From: Metallibacterium scheffleri
GTDB taxonomy: Bacteria; Pseudomonadota; Gammaproteobacteria; Xanthomonadales; Rhodanobacteraceae
Length of the DNA stretch: 64,000 bases
Reading direction: 5' to 3'
Assembly: GCF_002077135.1 (NCBI RefSeq)
Contig: NZ_LDOS01000005.1
Location: 310,001-374,000, forward strand
The position numbers and the translations under genes are program-made. Each line of letters begins with the position of its first letter. The first letter of the stretch is position 1. The notes under the pieces were generated by a model. That model was not told the DNA's origin. It did not search any database and saw nothing but the letters and a program-made list of their open reading frames with translations. Positions 46,346 to 55,465 of the stretch are shown here, piece by piece.

Positions 46346-47203
46346 TCAGGTCACCGAAATCGCGCGCAAGATGCGCTCTTCCGCCAGCCTGAGCGGATCA
46401 TCGCAAATCACACGAAGTCGCTTGCCCGACTTTTGCGGGAGCTTTGCCGCAGGATCAGCATCGAGCATCATGAGATGGGCTCGCATCTTCTTGATGGGGT
46501 ACATGTAACACGATCCATCCAGGTACACGCGCTGCCAGTAGATTCGGTCAAGGCACGCGAACAGATGCTCCCAGCGGTATCGCAGTGGCCAGTGGGTGTA
46601 AAGGACTCTGGGCAAGATGTCGAACGCGCAGGCCGAAGGTAGGTGGTGTTGCGGATCGTCCTCAAGCATCTCACCCTTCCGCGCCAGACAGAGCAGCACG
46701 ATGAGGGCATCGAGCGAGTACTGATTGCGGATGGCCAGCGTTTGATCGCGTTCCGGCAGCGTATGGCAAAACCGGCCCATGATGTCCGGGACCGAATTGA
46801 AAAACAGGATGCGCCTGATCGGTTTTGGTGATGTTTCCAACAGTCGGTGGATTCGTTGCATAGGTGGCGGCTCGGGCGCCAAAAGCTCCCACAACGGCAA
46901 GTCCCGCCAGAAGCCCAACCGGACGCTGCCGCCCGAGCGTTCAATCACGCGCGCAGCCGTTTCATCGCTCGGAAGTGCCCTACCTTGGCGCCAGCGCCGG
47001 TATTTGTTGGAAATCGACGGGTCGCCATCACGTCCATAGGGCCTACGGCCATCGACGCGCCACTCCAGTTCCTTCGGCGAATCCGTGCCGAAATGCGCGG
47101 CCAGCGCTGCGTAGCACGCCGCTCCGCGAACCCGCTTCACTTCTTTTTTGTGGCCAACCCAGCCGTCAGTGGGCGGTAGCGGAGCCTGGAATCCGATAGG
47201 CAT
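46346..47203 (-). CDS. Unknown protein (285 residues)
   Basis: Not recognised. N-terminal part (about 25-80) has a CYAALAAHFGTDSPKELEWRVDGRRPYGRDGDPSISNKYRRWRQG block, which suggests a DNA- or peptide-binding helical region; the rest is helical with many Arg, Trp and Tyr. Divergent from the small plus-strand gene at 47342, between two insertion elements. Confidence 0.5.
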   Translation of the reverse strand: MPIGFQAPLPPTDGWVGHKKEVKRVRGAACYAALAAHFGTDSPKELEWRVDGRRPYGRDGDPSISNKYRRWRQGRALPSDETAARVIERSGGSVRLGFWRDLPLWELLAPEPPPMQRIHRLLETSPKPIRRILFFNSVPDIMGRFCHTLPERDQTLAIRNQYSLDALIVLLCLARKGEMLEDDPQHHLPSACAFDILPRVLYTHWPLRYRWEHLFACLDRIYWQRVYLDGSCYMYPIKKMRAHLMMLDADPAAKLPQKSGKRLRVICDDPLRLAEERILRAISVT

Positions 47204-47341
47204 TCCCCATCGTTGCGGAAATGTCCGCCGTTGTCACGCTGGGTCTTGGTTGTGCGGGGGTGTATCGCTTTGGACGTGACCCGTACACTTTGCACGCGCG
47301 GAGGTGAAACCCCATCATCGGCGCAACCAGCCCAGTCCGCG

Positions 47342-47671
47342 ATGGTCCCGCCGATGGTTTCACTGATGTGCCCGCGCCCGGTCGATGTCTGTCATTCCAC
47401 AGCGCTTGAGTCCTACGAGGTGTTCGAAGCGCGGCTGATCCGCGCACTGGGCGCCACGGTCGGTGGCGGTGGGTTATCGCGGGCGCTGGGGTACCCCACG
47501 CAGGATGCGTTCCGGAAAGCCCACCAGCGCGGGCGGGTACCGATCGCGACCTTCGAAGTCAGGGGACGCCGAGGGCGTTTTGCGATGGTGGTCGACATCG
47601 CCGCGTGGCTGTGGCGCGAGCGCGATGAACACTGCCGCCCCAGCACGACGATTCGAGGAGGTGCACCTTGA
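47342..47671 (+). CDS. Small unknown protein (109 residues)
   Basis: MVPPMVSLMCPRPVDVCHST... then ALESYEVFEARLIRALGATVGGGGLSRALGYPTQDAFRKAHQRGRVPIATFEVRGRRGRFAMVVDIAAWLW. The central part looks like a small winged or helix-turn-helix fold (GGLSRALGYPTQDAFRKAHQRGRVPI). Start codon uncertain (ATG 47342, 47354 or 47366). Divergent from the 285-residue gene. Confidence 0.5.
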   Translation: MVPPMVSLMCPRPVDVCHSTALESYEVFEARLIRALGATVGGGGLSRALGYPTQDAFRKAHQRGRVPIATFEVRGRRGRFAMVVDIAAWLWRERDEHCRPSTTIRGGAP

Positions 47672-47906
47672 ACCTATGATCTGAACGTCACGGCTGTTTT
47701 TTAGGCGCAAAAACGAGAACGCCTCGGAGTTCACTAGGCTCCAAGGCGTCCGGGTATTGCCGCTTACTGTGTCTGCAATACTCCCCGACTCCCCAGTCGA
47801 TGTCAAGCCCTTCGGCCGTTCCGGCCCGGGTCGCCTGTTCCCCCAATCCTGGTCCGCCGGAGCTGCAGCCGCTCCCTGGGTGGTGGGCCGTCTTGGGAGT
47901 TTTTCT

Positions 47907-49439
47907 ATGAACGATTTGCGGACGGCCATCCGGCTGGCGCTTTCGACGTCCCTCAGTAACCGGGAAATCGGACGGCAGCTGCGCGTGGCCTACAACACTA
48001 TCCGGCGTTACCGTCAGGTCGCCGAGGCCAACCACTATCAACTCGACGCGTTACTCGAACTGGATGACGCGGCGCTGCAGGCCAAGTTCGGCAAGCGCAC
48101 GCCGAGCGGCGCGATCAAGCGCCTGCCCGACTGGACGTACATTCACCGCGAACTGCAGCGCAAAGGCGTGACACGTACGCTGCTTTGGCTGGAGTACAAG
48201 GAGGAGGAGCCCGCCACGGCCTACGAGATGAGCCGGTTCAACGAACTCTATGTGGCGTGGGCCGGTCGGCATGCGCTGTCAATGCGTCAGCAGTACGAAC
48301 CGGGCGAGCGCGGCTTCGTGGATTTCTCCGGAACACGGATGCAGTGGGTCGATCCGGCCACCGGCGAAATCCACGTCGTGGAAATTTTCGTGGCGACGGC
48401 GGGTGTGGCCGGGTTGCTGTTCGCACTGGGCGTTCCCTCACAGAAGCAGGAGCACTGGATTCGCGCGCACAGCGAGTGGTACGAAGCGCTGGGCGGCGTG
48501 CCGAAGATCACGGTGCCGGACAACCTCAAATCCGCCGTGCTGAAGGCCGGCCGAGACGCAATATTGAACCCGGCCTACCTCGACATGGCCGAACATTACG
48601 GCACGTTGCTGCTACCGGCGCGTGCGCGACGCCCCAGGGACAAACCCACGGTAGAGGGAGCTGTGCTGATCTTCCTGCGCTGGGGAATCGCTCGACTGCG
48701 CAACCGCGTATTCCATTCCTTGGCCGAGCTCAATGCGGCGATCGCCGAATGCGTGGACATCGTCAATAACAGGGTGATGCGCCACTACCAGCAGAGCCGA
48801 CGCGAGCGGTTCGAAGCGATCGACCGGCCGGCATTGCTGCCGCTGCCGCGGCGCTACGAGTACGGGGATTGGTTCGGGCCCTTGCACGTGCCGCCGGATT
48901 ACCACATCAGCGTCAAGGGGCATTTCTACTCGGTGCCGTATCGGCTGGTGCAGCAGGAGGTTTACGCGCGTTCTACGCCAACCACGGTCGAGATCCTGTG
49001 TGGCAGGAAGCGGGTCGCTTCGCACGTCCGTTCCGAAGTCGTCGGTGGCAAGACCACCGATCGGGAGCACATGCCGGAACACCACCGAGCATGGGCCGAC
49101 CACACGCCGGACCGTTACCTGCAGTGGGCGCAAAGTGTAGGGCCCCAAGCGTTGGCGGTGGTGCAAAAGCTCCTCACCGACGCGCGTCATCCGGCGGGCG
49201 CGCTGAACGCCTGCGCCGGGTTGCAAAAGTTGTCTCGCACGCACGGTCAGGAACGGTTTGAGCTTGCGTGCGCGAAGGCGCTGGCGATCCAGTCGCCAAC
49301 CCTGAAGAGCATCCGGTCGATCCTGCAAAATCATCTGGAAAGCGTATCCGACGCGAAAACCGCGAGCCGCCTCCCGCCGCACGAGAACTTGCGCGGTGCC
49401 GCCTACTACGGAAATCAGGAGGCAGGCCATGCTGGTTAA
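47907..49439 (+). CDS. istA: IS21 transposase IstA
   Basis: 510 residues from ATG 47907. N-terminal helix-turn-helix (LSNREIGRQLRVAYNTIRRYR), DDE integrase core with GFVDFSGTRMQWVDPATGE, VPDNLKSAVLKAGRD and KPTVEGAVLIF, and a C-terminal region with YHISVKGHFYSVPYRLVQQEV typical of IstA. Together with IstB it moves the element. Its stop overlaps the istB start. Confidence 0.9.
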   Translation: MNDLRTAIRLALSTSLSNREIGRQLRVAYNTIRRYRQVAEANHYQLDALLELDDAALQAKFGKRTPSGAIKRLPDWTYIHRELQRKGVTRTLLWLEYKEEEPATAYEMSRFNELYVAWAGRHALSMRQQYEPGERGFVDFSGTRMQWVDPATGEIHVVEIFVATAGVAGLLFALGVPSQKQEHWIRAHSEWYEALGGVPKITVPDNLKSAVLKAGRDAILNPAYLDMAEHYGTLLLPARARRPRDKPTVEGAVLIFLRWGIARLRNRVFHSLAELNAAIAECVDIVNNRVMRHYQQSRRERFEAIDRPALLPLPRRYEYGDWFGPLHVPPDYHISVKGHFYSVPYRLVQQEVYARSTPTTVEILCGRKRVASHVRSEVVGGKTTDREHMPEHHRAWADHTPDRYLQWAQSVGPQALAVVQKLLTDARHPAGALNACAGLQKLSRTHGQERFELACAKALAIQSPTLKSIRSILQNHLESVSDAKTASRLPPHENLRGAAYYGNQEAGHAG

Positions 49440-50175
49440 CCAGACCCACCAATCCCTGCAGACCTTGCGCCTGCCCGGCATGGCGCAGGCGTATCAGGAT
49501 CAGTTGAACAACCCCGCGGTGCAGTCGATGGGTTTCGATGATCGTCTCGGCCTGCTGGTCGATGCCGAACTGGCCCAGCGCGAAAACCGCCGTGTCAGTC
49601 GGCTGCTCAAGGCCGCCAGGCTGAAGATCCCCAACGCCTGCCCGGAAGACATCGACTTCTCCGCCCGGCGTGGCCTCGACAAACGGCAGGTCATGGACCT
49701 CTTGACCTGCCAGTGGATCCCGCGTGGCCAGCATTTAGTGATCACCGGCGCGACTGGCACCGGCAAGACCTGGCTGAGCTGCGCCTTGGGCTTGGAGGCG
49801 GTGCGCAAGGGCTATCCGGTGTGGTATCAGCGCTTGCCGCGACTGTTGGAGGACATGGAAGTTGCGCATGCCGACGGCAGCTTGCCGGCGTTGCGGACCA
49901 AACTCGCCAAGGCGCGTCTGCTGATCCTCGACGACTGGGGTGTCGCACCGGTCGGCGATCGCGGGCGGCAGGATTTGCTCGAAGTGATCGACGACCGGGT
50001 TCCAGGCGGATCGGTGCTGATCACTTCGCAGTTGCCGACCAGGGCCTGGTATGACTACCTGGGCGAACCTACCATCGCCGACGCCGTGCTCGACCGTCTG
50101 TTGCACAACAACCACGTCCTTGAACTCAAGGGTGACTCGATGCGACGCAAGAACGGCCGATCCTCCGAAACGTGA
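49429..50175 (+). CDS. istB: IS21 helper ATPase IstB
   Basis: 248 residues from ATG 49429 with AGGAGG just upstream. AAA+ ATPase related to DnaC: GATGTGKTWLSCALG (Walker A), LLILDDWGVAP (Walker B) and ITSQLPTRAWYD. It chooses and prepares the target for IstA. Intact in length. Confidence 0.92.
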   Translation: MLVNQTHQSLQTLRLPGMAQAYQDQLNNPAVQSMGFDDRLGLLVDAELAQRENRRVSRLLKAARLKIPNACPEDIDFSARRGLDKRQVMDLLTCQWIPRGQHLVITGATGTGKTWLSCALGLEAVRKGYPVWYQRLPRLLEDMEVAHADGSLPALRTKLAKARLLILDDWGVAPVGDRGRQDLLEVIDDRVPGGSVLITSQLPTRAWYDYLGEPTIADAVLDRLLHNNHVLELKGDSMRRKNGRSSET

Positions 50176-50396
50176 CGGGCGCTGATCACTGGTCCCGGGA
50201 ATATGCCGGGACCGGTCAACGTGATCGACTTGCCGAGGCGTATCAGGGTGGCACTTTGTGGGATATGGCGAAATACGCACAGAGGCTCTACGACAAAGTT
50301 GACTGCGTGCCGCACGGGATCGGGCTGTAGTAGCAGGAAGGCCCAAATCCTCGGCTGATGGGTACCAACTGAACAAGGTTACCGCGAGAAATCAGA

Positions 50397-50413
50397 GTAT
50401 GATTGAATCATAC
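50397..50413. promoter_or_regulatory. Palindromic operator of parDE
   Basis: GTATGATT-G-AATCATAC is a perfect 17-base palindrome, 18 bases before parD. It contains a TATGAT -10-like hexamer. Autoregulation by the ParD ribbon-helix-helix dimer binding here is the natural reading. Confidence 0.75.
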
Positions 50414-50430
50414 ACGCCGGAGATTGCGAG

Positions 50431-50709
50431 ATGCGCTCCACCCAACAATTCAGCATCACGCTGCCGAACGAGATGGCTGATGCCGTGAAGGCCAAGGTCG
50501 CCGGCGGCGAGTACGCCACCGAAAGCGAAGTGATCCGCGAAGGCCTGCGCAGCTTGATGGCGCGAGACCGGGCCATTGAGCGATGGCTGCGCACAGAAGT
50601 CGTGGCCGCTTACGACGAACTCAGGGCCGATCCGTCGAAGGCGCTCACCCCGGACCAGGTACGCGCGGCGCTCGCGGAAGCTCGCAACCGGCGTGTCGCG
50701 CGCGGATGA
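50431..50709 (+). CDS. parD: ParD-type antitoxin
   Basis: 92 residues. N-terminal ribbon-helix-helix (STQQFSITLPNEMADAVKAKVAGGEYATESEVIREGLRSL) for DNA binding, and a C-terminal helix that would wrap the ParE toxin. Stop overlaps the parE start (ATGA at 50706-50709). Confidence 0.88.
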   Translation: MRSTQQFSITLPNEMADAVKAKVAGGEYATESEVIREGLRSLMARDRAIERWLRTEVVAAYDELRADPSKALTPDQVRAALAEARNRRVARG

Positions 50710-51035
50710 CGTACACCGTCACGTTGTCACCGAAGGCTCGTGACCAGCTCATCGCGTTGAATGCTTACATTGCCGAAGCCGCTTCGCCGCAAATCGCAGA
50801 TCGGTACACGGATGCCATCGCGGAGTTTTGCTTCTCGCTCGCCACGTTCCCGGAACGCGGCACGCGTCGTGACGATATTCGTTCGGGTGTACGTGTGACC
50901 AACTACCGCAAGCGGGCTGTGATCGCGTTTGCCGTCGACACCCGTACCAAACAGGTGTCCATCCTCGGCGTGTTCTACGGCGGGCAGGACTACGCGTCTG
51001 CGCTACCTGATGTCATTGACGACGGCGGCACTTGA
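50706..51035 (+). CDS. parE: ParE-type toxin
   Basis: 109 residues: MTYTVTLSPKARDQLIALNAYIAEAASPQIADRYTDAI... GTRRDDIRSGVRVTNYRKRAVIAFAVD...VSILGVFYGGQDY. This is the RelE/ParE fold; ParE proteins block DNA gyrase. Coupled to parD. Full length. Confidence 0.88.
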   Translation: MTYTVTLSPKARDQLIALNAYIAEAASPQIADRYTDAIAEFCFSLATFPERGTRRDDIRSGVRVTNYRKRAVIAFAVDTRTKQVSILGVFYGGQDYASALPDVIDDGGT

Positions 51036-51146
51036 TCCGCAGCGTGCGGCCAGCCCTATGGTCAGTTTCCGCATTGGCCCCAAGGCGACATTCGATGTAC
51101 GAATCCCATTGCCGCGAAGCAGCTGTTGCGGTAGCCGCATCGAAAC

Positions 51147-54100
51147 TTATACAGCGCCCTCGATACGGTTTGCACGACGTTGACGGATTCGCGCTCGCAT
51201 CCGGTCGAGGTACAGGTACACGACGGGCGTGGTGTACAGCGTCAGCAGTTGGCTGAGAATCAGGCCGCCGATGATCGTGATACCGAGTGGGCGGCGGAGC
51301 GCCGATCCAGTGCCACTCCCTGCCGCGAGCGCAACGCCGGCAAGCAAGGCTGCGGTCGTGGTCATGAGAATCGGGCGGAATCGCAGCAGGCAGGCCTCGC
51401 GAATGGCCTGCAAGGGGGCCTGCCCGCGTTCGCGTTCGGCAACGATCGCGAAGTCGACCAACATGATGCCGTTCTTCTCGACGATGCCGATCAACAGGAT
51501 CAAGCCGATCATGCCGATCACCGACAGGTCCATGTGCACCGCGTAAAGCGCGAGCAGTGCGCCGAGACTCGCCGACGGCAGCGTCGACAGGATCGTCAGC
51601 GGGTAAATGAAGTCCTCGTACAGGATGCCCAGCACGATGTAGACGGCCAGCAGGGACAGCACGACCATGAACGGCATGCTGGCGAGTGATTTCTGGAACG
51701 CGCCGGCGTTGCCGGTGAACGTGCCGGACACGCTCTCGGGCAGGTGGATATCGCGCGCGGCTTGCCGGATAGCGGTCACCGCCTGTCCAAGCGATGCCCC
51801 CGGGACGAGATTGAACGACAGGTTCACGGCCGGAAACTGGCCCTGGTGGACGATGGAAAGCGGACCTGTGGTGTCGGTATTGATGGTTACGAACGTGGAC
51901 AGCGGGACGGTTGCGCCCGTCGTCGTGGACGTCACATACAGATCGTTGAGCGACGTTAGACGATGGAGCTGAGTCGGCGTCACTTCGAGGATCAGCGGGT
52001 AGGTACTGACCTGCGTGAAGTACTGGCTGATCTGGCGCTGGCCATAGGCGTCGTCCAACGTGTTGTCGATGGCGTCGACGGACACTCCGAGGCTCGCAGC
52101 CTTGGCCCGGTTGATGTCGACGGTGAGTTGGGGGGCGGAATCCTGCAGGTCGCTCGCGACGCCCTCGATCTCGGGCAGCTTGCGCATTGCAGCAAGCATA
52201 CTGCCCGACCAATGCCGCAGTTGGTCGAAGTCGGCGTCCTGCAGCGTGAACTGGAAATTGCCCCGCGACGTACGCCCACCGACGGTGATGTCCTGGGTCG
52301 CATGCATGTGCAGCGTCGCGTCGTTCACATCGTGCAGCGCGTGCTGCAACCGCTCGATGATGCGCGGCGCCAAAAGGCTGCGCTCGGATCGTGGTTTCAG
52401 GACGATGAAGTAGCGCGCGGTGTTCTGGGTTTGCGCAAACCCGTTGCCGCCGGTGCTGCCGGTCCACGAGGCGACTCCCGCCACGGCAGGGTCGCGGCCG
52501 ACAATGGCGTCGATCTGGCGCTCCAACCTACGCATTTCCCGCGGCGACACGCTTTGCGAAGCATCCGCCAAGGCCCCAATGAGACCGGTGTCCTGCACAG
52601 GGAAGAACCCTTTGGGAATGGACCATGCCAGGATCAGTGTCAGCGCCACGGTCGCGAGGAACGCGGCGAGCATCCAACGCGCGTGCGTCAGCGCCAAGTC
52701 AAGGGTTTTTCGATAGCCGGCCGTCAACCACTCGAAGCCAGTTTCGATCCGGCGATACCACACGCCATGTGAGCTGCGCACCGGTTGGATCCAGCGCGCA
52801 CATAGCATCGGCGCGAGAGTCAGTGACACGACGGCCGAGACCACGACCGCAGCAACCACCGTGAACGCGAACTCGCGAAACAGGCGCCCGACGATGCCGC
52901 TCATGAACGCGATCGGCAGCAGTACGGCCACCAGCGACAGGCTCATCGAGAGCACGGTGAACCCGATCTCGCGCGCGCCGTTCAAGGCAGCAGCACGCGG
53001 CGCTTCGCCCGCTTCAATGTGACGGTAGATGTTCTCGATCACCACGATCGCATCGTCCACCACAAATCCCACCGCGATCGTCAGCGCCATCAGCGACAGG
53101 TTGTCCAGGCTGAAGCCGAACAGCCACATCAGCGCGAATGCCCCGAGCAGTACCACCGCGATCGTGATTCCGGGAATCACGGTCGCCCGGAGGTTGCGCA
53201 GGAACAACGCCACGACCATCACCACCAGCACGATGGTGAGTCCGAGCGTGAACTCGACATCGCGCACCGACGCCCGGATGGTGGTCGTGCGGTCCAGCAC
53301 GGTCTGGACGTCCACGCCCGCAGGGAGATTGGCAGTCAGCTCCGGCAACCGCGCCTTGATCCGGTCCACGGTATCGATGACGTTGGCACCGGGCTGGCGG
53401 TAGATCGTCAGCAGGATCGCGGGCTGGCCGTTGTAATACGCTGCCGCGGTGCGATCGGCCGCGGCGGAAATGGCGCGTCCCACGTCTTCGACGCGAACCG
53501 GCGCACCATTCCGATAGGCGATGACCACCTGCTGGAATTTTTGCGCCTCGGTGAGTTGGTCGTTGGCGGCAATCGCGAAACCCGTCGTCGCGGTATCGAG
53601 CGCGCCCTTGGCGGCATCGGTGCTGGCCGCAACCAACGCCTGCCGCACCTGCTCAAGGGTCAAACCCAGCGACGCGAGCTTGGCGGGGTTGACCTGCACC
53701 CGGATGGACGGTTGCTGTTCGCCGCCAAGGGCTACTTGGGCCACTCCCGATACCTGCGAAATCGAGCGCGCGAGGAGGTTGTCGACGTCGTCATCGACTG
53801 TGGTGAGCGGCAGCAAGCGTGAGGTCGCGGCCAAGATCAGGATCGGAGCGTCGGCGGGGTTGAGCTTTTTCCACGTTGGCGGAGTCGTCATCGTGGTGGG
53901 CAGCGACTTGCTGGCAGCGGTCAGGGCCGCCTGCACGTCCTGCGCAGCCGAGTCGATGTTGCGGTCGAGATCGAACTGGACCGTGATCGACGTCGCACCC
54001 TGTGCGCTGAACGAGGTCATGTCGCTGACGCCGGCGATCTGACCGAGCTGGCGTTCCAGCGGCGTGGCCACGGACGCAGCCATCGTTTCGGGGCTGGCGC

Positions 54101-54257
54101 CGGGCAGCGTTGCCGTCACCTGGATGGTCGGAAAGTCGATCGACGGCAGCGGCGCGACCGGCAGGTGTGGAAACGCAATGAATCCCAGCAACACGATCGC
54201 GGCCATCAGCAACGTGGTAGCAACCGGCCTAGTGATGAATGGTGCAGAGAGATTCAT
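51147..54257 (-). CDS. RND efflux pump inner-membrane protein (MdtB/C-like)
   Basis: 1036 residues with the AcrB-family layout: N-terminal helix (ITRPVATTLLMAAIVLLGFIAF), two periplasmic loops and two sets of six helices. FVVDDAIVVIENIYRHIE is the proton-relay helix 4 region, and the GIVEKNGIMLVDFAI helix is present in the second half. It exports drugs or metabolites with a periplasmic adaptor and an outer-membrane channel. The adaptor gene is not adjacent but lies beyond a LysR gene, at 56728. Probable substrates unknown. Confidence 0.9.
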   Translation of the reverse strand: MNLSAPFITRPVATTLLMAAIVLLGFIAFPHLPVAPLPSIDFPTIQVTATLPGASPETMAASVATPLERQLGQIAGVSDMTSFSAQGATSITVQFDLDRNIDSAAQDVQAALTAASKSLPTTMTTPPTWKKLNPADAPILILAATSRLLPLTTVDDDVDNLLARSISQVSGVAQVALGGEQQPSIRVQVNPAKLASLGLTLEQVRQALVAASTDAAKGALDTATTGFAIAANDQLTEAQKFQQVVIAYRNGAPVRVEDVGRAISAAADRTAAAYYNGQPAILLTIYRQPGANVIDTVDRIKARLPELTANLPAGVDVQTVLDRTTTIRASVRDVEFTLGLTIVLVVMVVALFLRNLRATVIPGITIAVVLLGAFALMWLFGFSLDNLSLMALTIAVGFVVDDAIVVIENIYRHIEAGEAPRAAALNGAREIGFTVLSMSLSLVAVLLPIAFMSGIVGRLFREFAFTVVAAVVVSAVVSLTLAPMLCARWIQPVRSSHGVWYRRIETGFEWLTAGYRKTLDLALTHARWMLAAFLATVALTLILAWSIPKGFFPVQDTGLIGALADASQSVSPREMRRLERQIDAIVGRDPAVAGVASWTGSTGGNGFAQTQNTARYFIVLKPRSERSLLAPRIIERLQHALHDVNDATLHMHATQDITVGGRTSRGNFQFTLQDADFDQLRHWSGSMLAAMRKLPEIEGVASDLQDSAPQLTVDINRAKAASLGVSVDAIDNTLDDAYGQRQISQYFTQVSTYPLILEVTPTQLHRLTSLNDLYVTSTTTGATVPLSTFVTINTDTTGPLSIVHQGQFPAVNLSFNLVPGASLGQAVTAIRQAARDIHLPESVSGTFTGNAGAFQKSLASMPFMVVLSLLAVYIVLGILYEDFIYPLTILSTLPSASLGALLALYAVHMDLSVIGMIGLILLIGIVEKNGIMLVDFAIVAERERGQAPLQAIREACLLRFRPILMTTTAALLAGVALAAGSGTGSALRRPLGITIIGGLILSQLLTLYTTPVVYLYLDRMRARIRQRRANRIEGAV

Positions 54258-54414
54258 GCTGGACGGCGCCTAGCCCGCGAAGCCGGTCGTGCGAGCAACA
54301 CGCGGGGTGCCACCAAGAAACAGCGTTACTATCGGTAGATTGGATTCCGGCATGGCGTCGTCAAACTCAAAGATCGGTGTAATGTAAGACGATCACGCGG
54401 TGATCGTGACTAAT

Positions 54415-54429
54415 TTAGTCGATGGCTAA
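54415..54429. promoter_or_regulatory. LysR-type box upstream of the RND and lysR genes
   Basis: TTAG-TCGATGG-CTAA is a perfect T-N11-A dyad within the divergent region, 158 bases from the RND start and 28 bases from the LysR start. The surrounding GATCGTGA...TTAGT.GATGGCT is repeated before the adaptor gene at 56889. Confidence 0.6.
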
Positions 54430-54456
54430 GCAAAATAAAAACTATTGGTTGAGTAC

Positions 54457-55380
54457 ATGAGCGAGCATCTGCCATCGCTGAATCGATTGCGTGCCTTCGA
54501 GGCTGCGGCGCGGCTTGGCAGCTTTGCTGCGGCTGCCGTCGAGCTGCATGTGACGCCTGCCGCAATCAGTCAGAAGGTGCGCTTGCTGGAGGACGGGCTC
54601 GGGTTCCCGCTGTTCAAGCGTCACGCCAACGCACTGGAACTGACCGATCAGGGGCGCGCGTACCAGCCGGGTCTGCAAAGCGCGTTTGCAGCCATTACGC
54701 GTCTGACCGACGAAGTGCGGGCGATGCGGGCGGGCCCGGTGCTGACGGTTGGCGTCGCCCCGGCACTGGCCATGCACTGGCTGATCCCTCGCCTTGCAAC
54801 GTTCAACCGCGACCACCCGGATATCGAGGTGCGCATCGCGACGGGCGGTCTCATGAATCCGTTGCGCGACGACTGGACCTGCACCGTGCGGCGCGGCAAC
54901 GGGGATTGGCCGGGCTATACGGCCGAGGAATTGTTCCCGAGCACGCTGGTTGCGGTGTGTACGCGTGCACTGGCCAGGCAATTGCACAAACAGCGGGACC
55001 TGCGCAAGGTTCCTGTCGTCGTGGTGGCACACCTGCGTAGTCAGTGGGATTGGTGGTTCAAGGCGTCTGGCGTCAAATCCAGCGGCGCGTTGCGAGAGGT
55101 ATCGTTCGGTAGTTCGGCGATGGCGGTGCAGGCCGCACTTGATGGCGTCGGCGTCCTCGTGGCCCAGCTTCCGTATATCAGCGATGCGCTGGCGTCGGGG
55201 CTGTTGGTTGCCCCGTTCGGGGTTCCGCGCCAGCGTTACGAAAATTGGTATCTCGCGTTCCGGGCGGTACGCACCGAAGACGCGGCATTGGGCGCCTTTC
55301 GCCAGTGGCTTCACAGCGAAGCGCAGCGCCAAATGGAAAGATACCCCATCGCACCGGCCGCCGACCAGGCGATCAAATGA
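54457..55380 (+). CDS. LysR-type regulator (GcvA-like)
   Basis: 307 residues from ATG 54457. N-terminal winged helix: SLNRLRAFEAAARLGSFAAAAVELHVTPAAISQKVRLLEDGLGFPLFKRH, then a periplasmic-binding-type effector domain. It is transcribed away from the RND gene and sits between it and the adaptor gene. It probably controls both through the shared boxes and binds its own promoter (inference). Confidence 0.88.
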   Translation: MSEHLPSLNRLRAFEAAARLGSFAAAAVELHVTPAAISQKVRLLEDGLGFPLFKRHANALELTDQGRAYQPGLQSAFAAITRLTDEVRAMRAGPVLTVGVAPALAMHWLIPRLATFNRDHPDIEVRIATGGLMNPLRDDWTCTVRRGNGDWPGYTAEELFPSTLVAVCTRALARQLHKQRDLRKVPVVVVAHLRSQWDWWFKASGVKSSGALREVSFGSSAMAVQAALDGVGVLVAQLPYISDALASGLLVAPFGVPRQRYENWYLAFRAVRTEDAALGAFRQWLHSEAQRQMERYPIAPAADQAIK

Positions 55381-55465
55381 TCGTTGCCTCGTGCGCGGCG
55401 ATCCCGGCACGGCGGCGGGTTAGCAGGCTTCAATGCCGCACTATGCGGCGGATTGCGCACGCGGC

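Larger units (their letters stand above)
47768..50253 (+). mobile_element. IS21-family element
   Basis: Carries istA and istB in the usual overlapping order. Weak inverted ends can be traced: on the left TGTGTCTGCAATACTCCCC...CAGTCGAT (from about 47768), on the right the complement-like ATCGACTTGCCGAGGCG...GGTGGCA (to about 50253). The exact ends and target duplication are not certain. A hairpin GACGCCT-GGAG... at 47716-47750 just outside the left end could block incoming transcription. Confidence 0.6.

Noticed and set aside
51013-52467. 484-codon minus-strand frame overlapping the RND gene
   Set aside because: It is an offset frame with Arg/His-rich composition inside the well-supported RND coding sequence.
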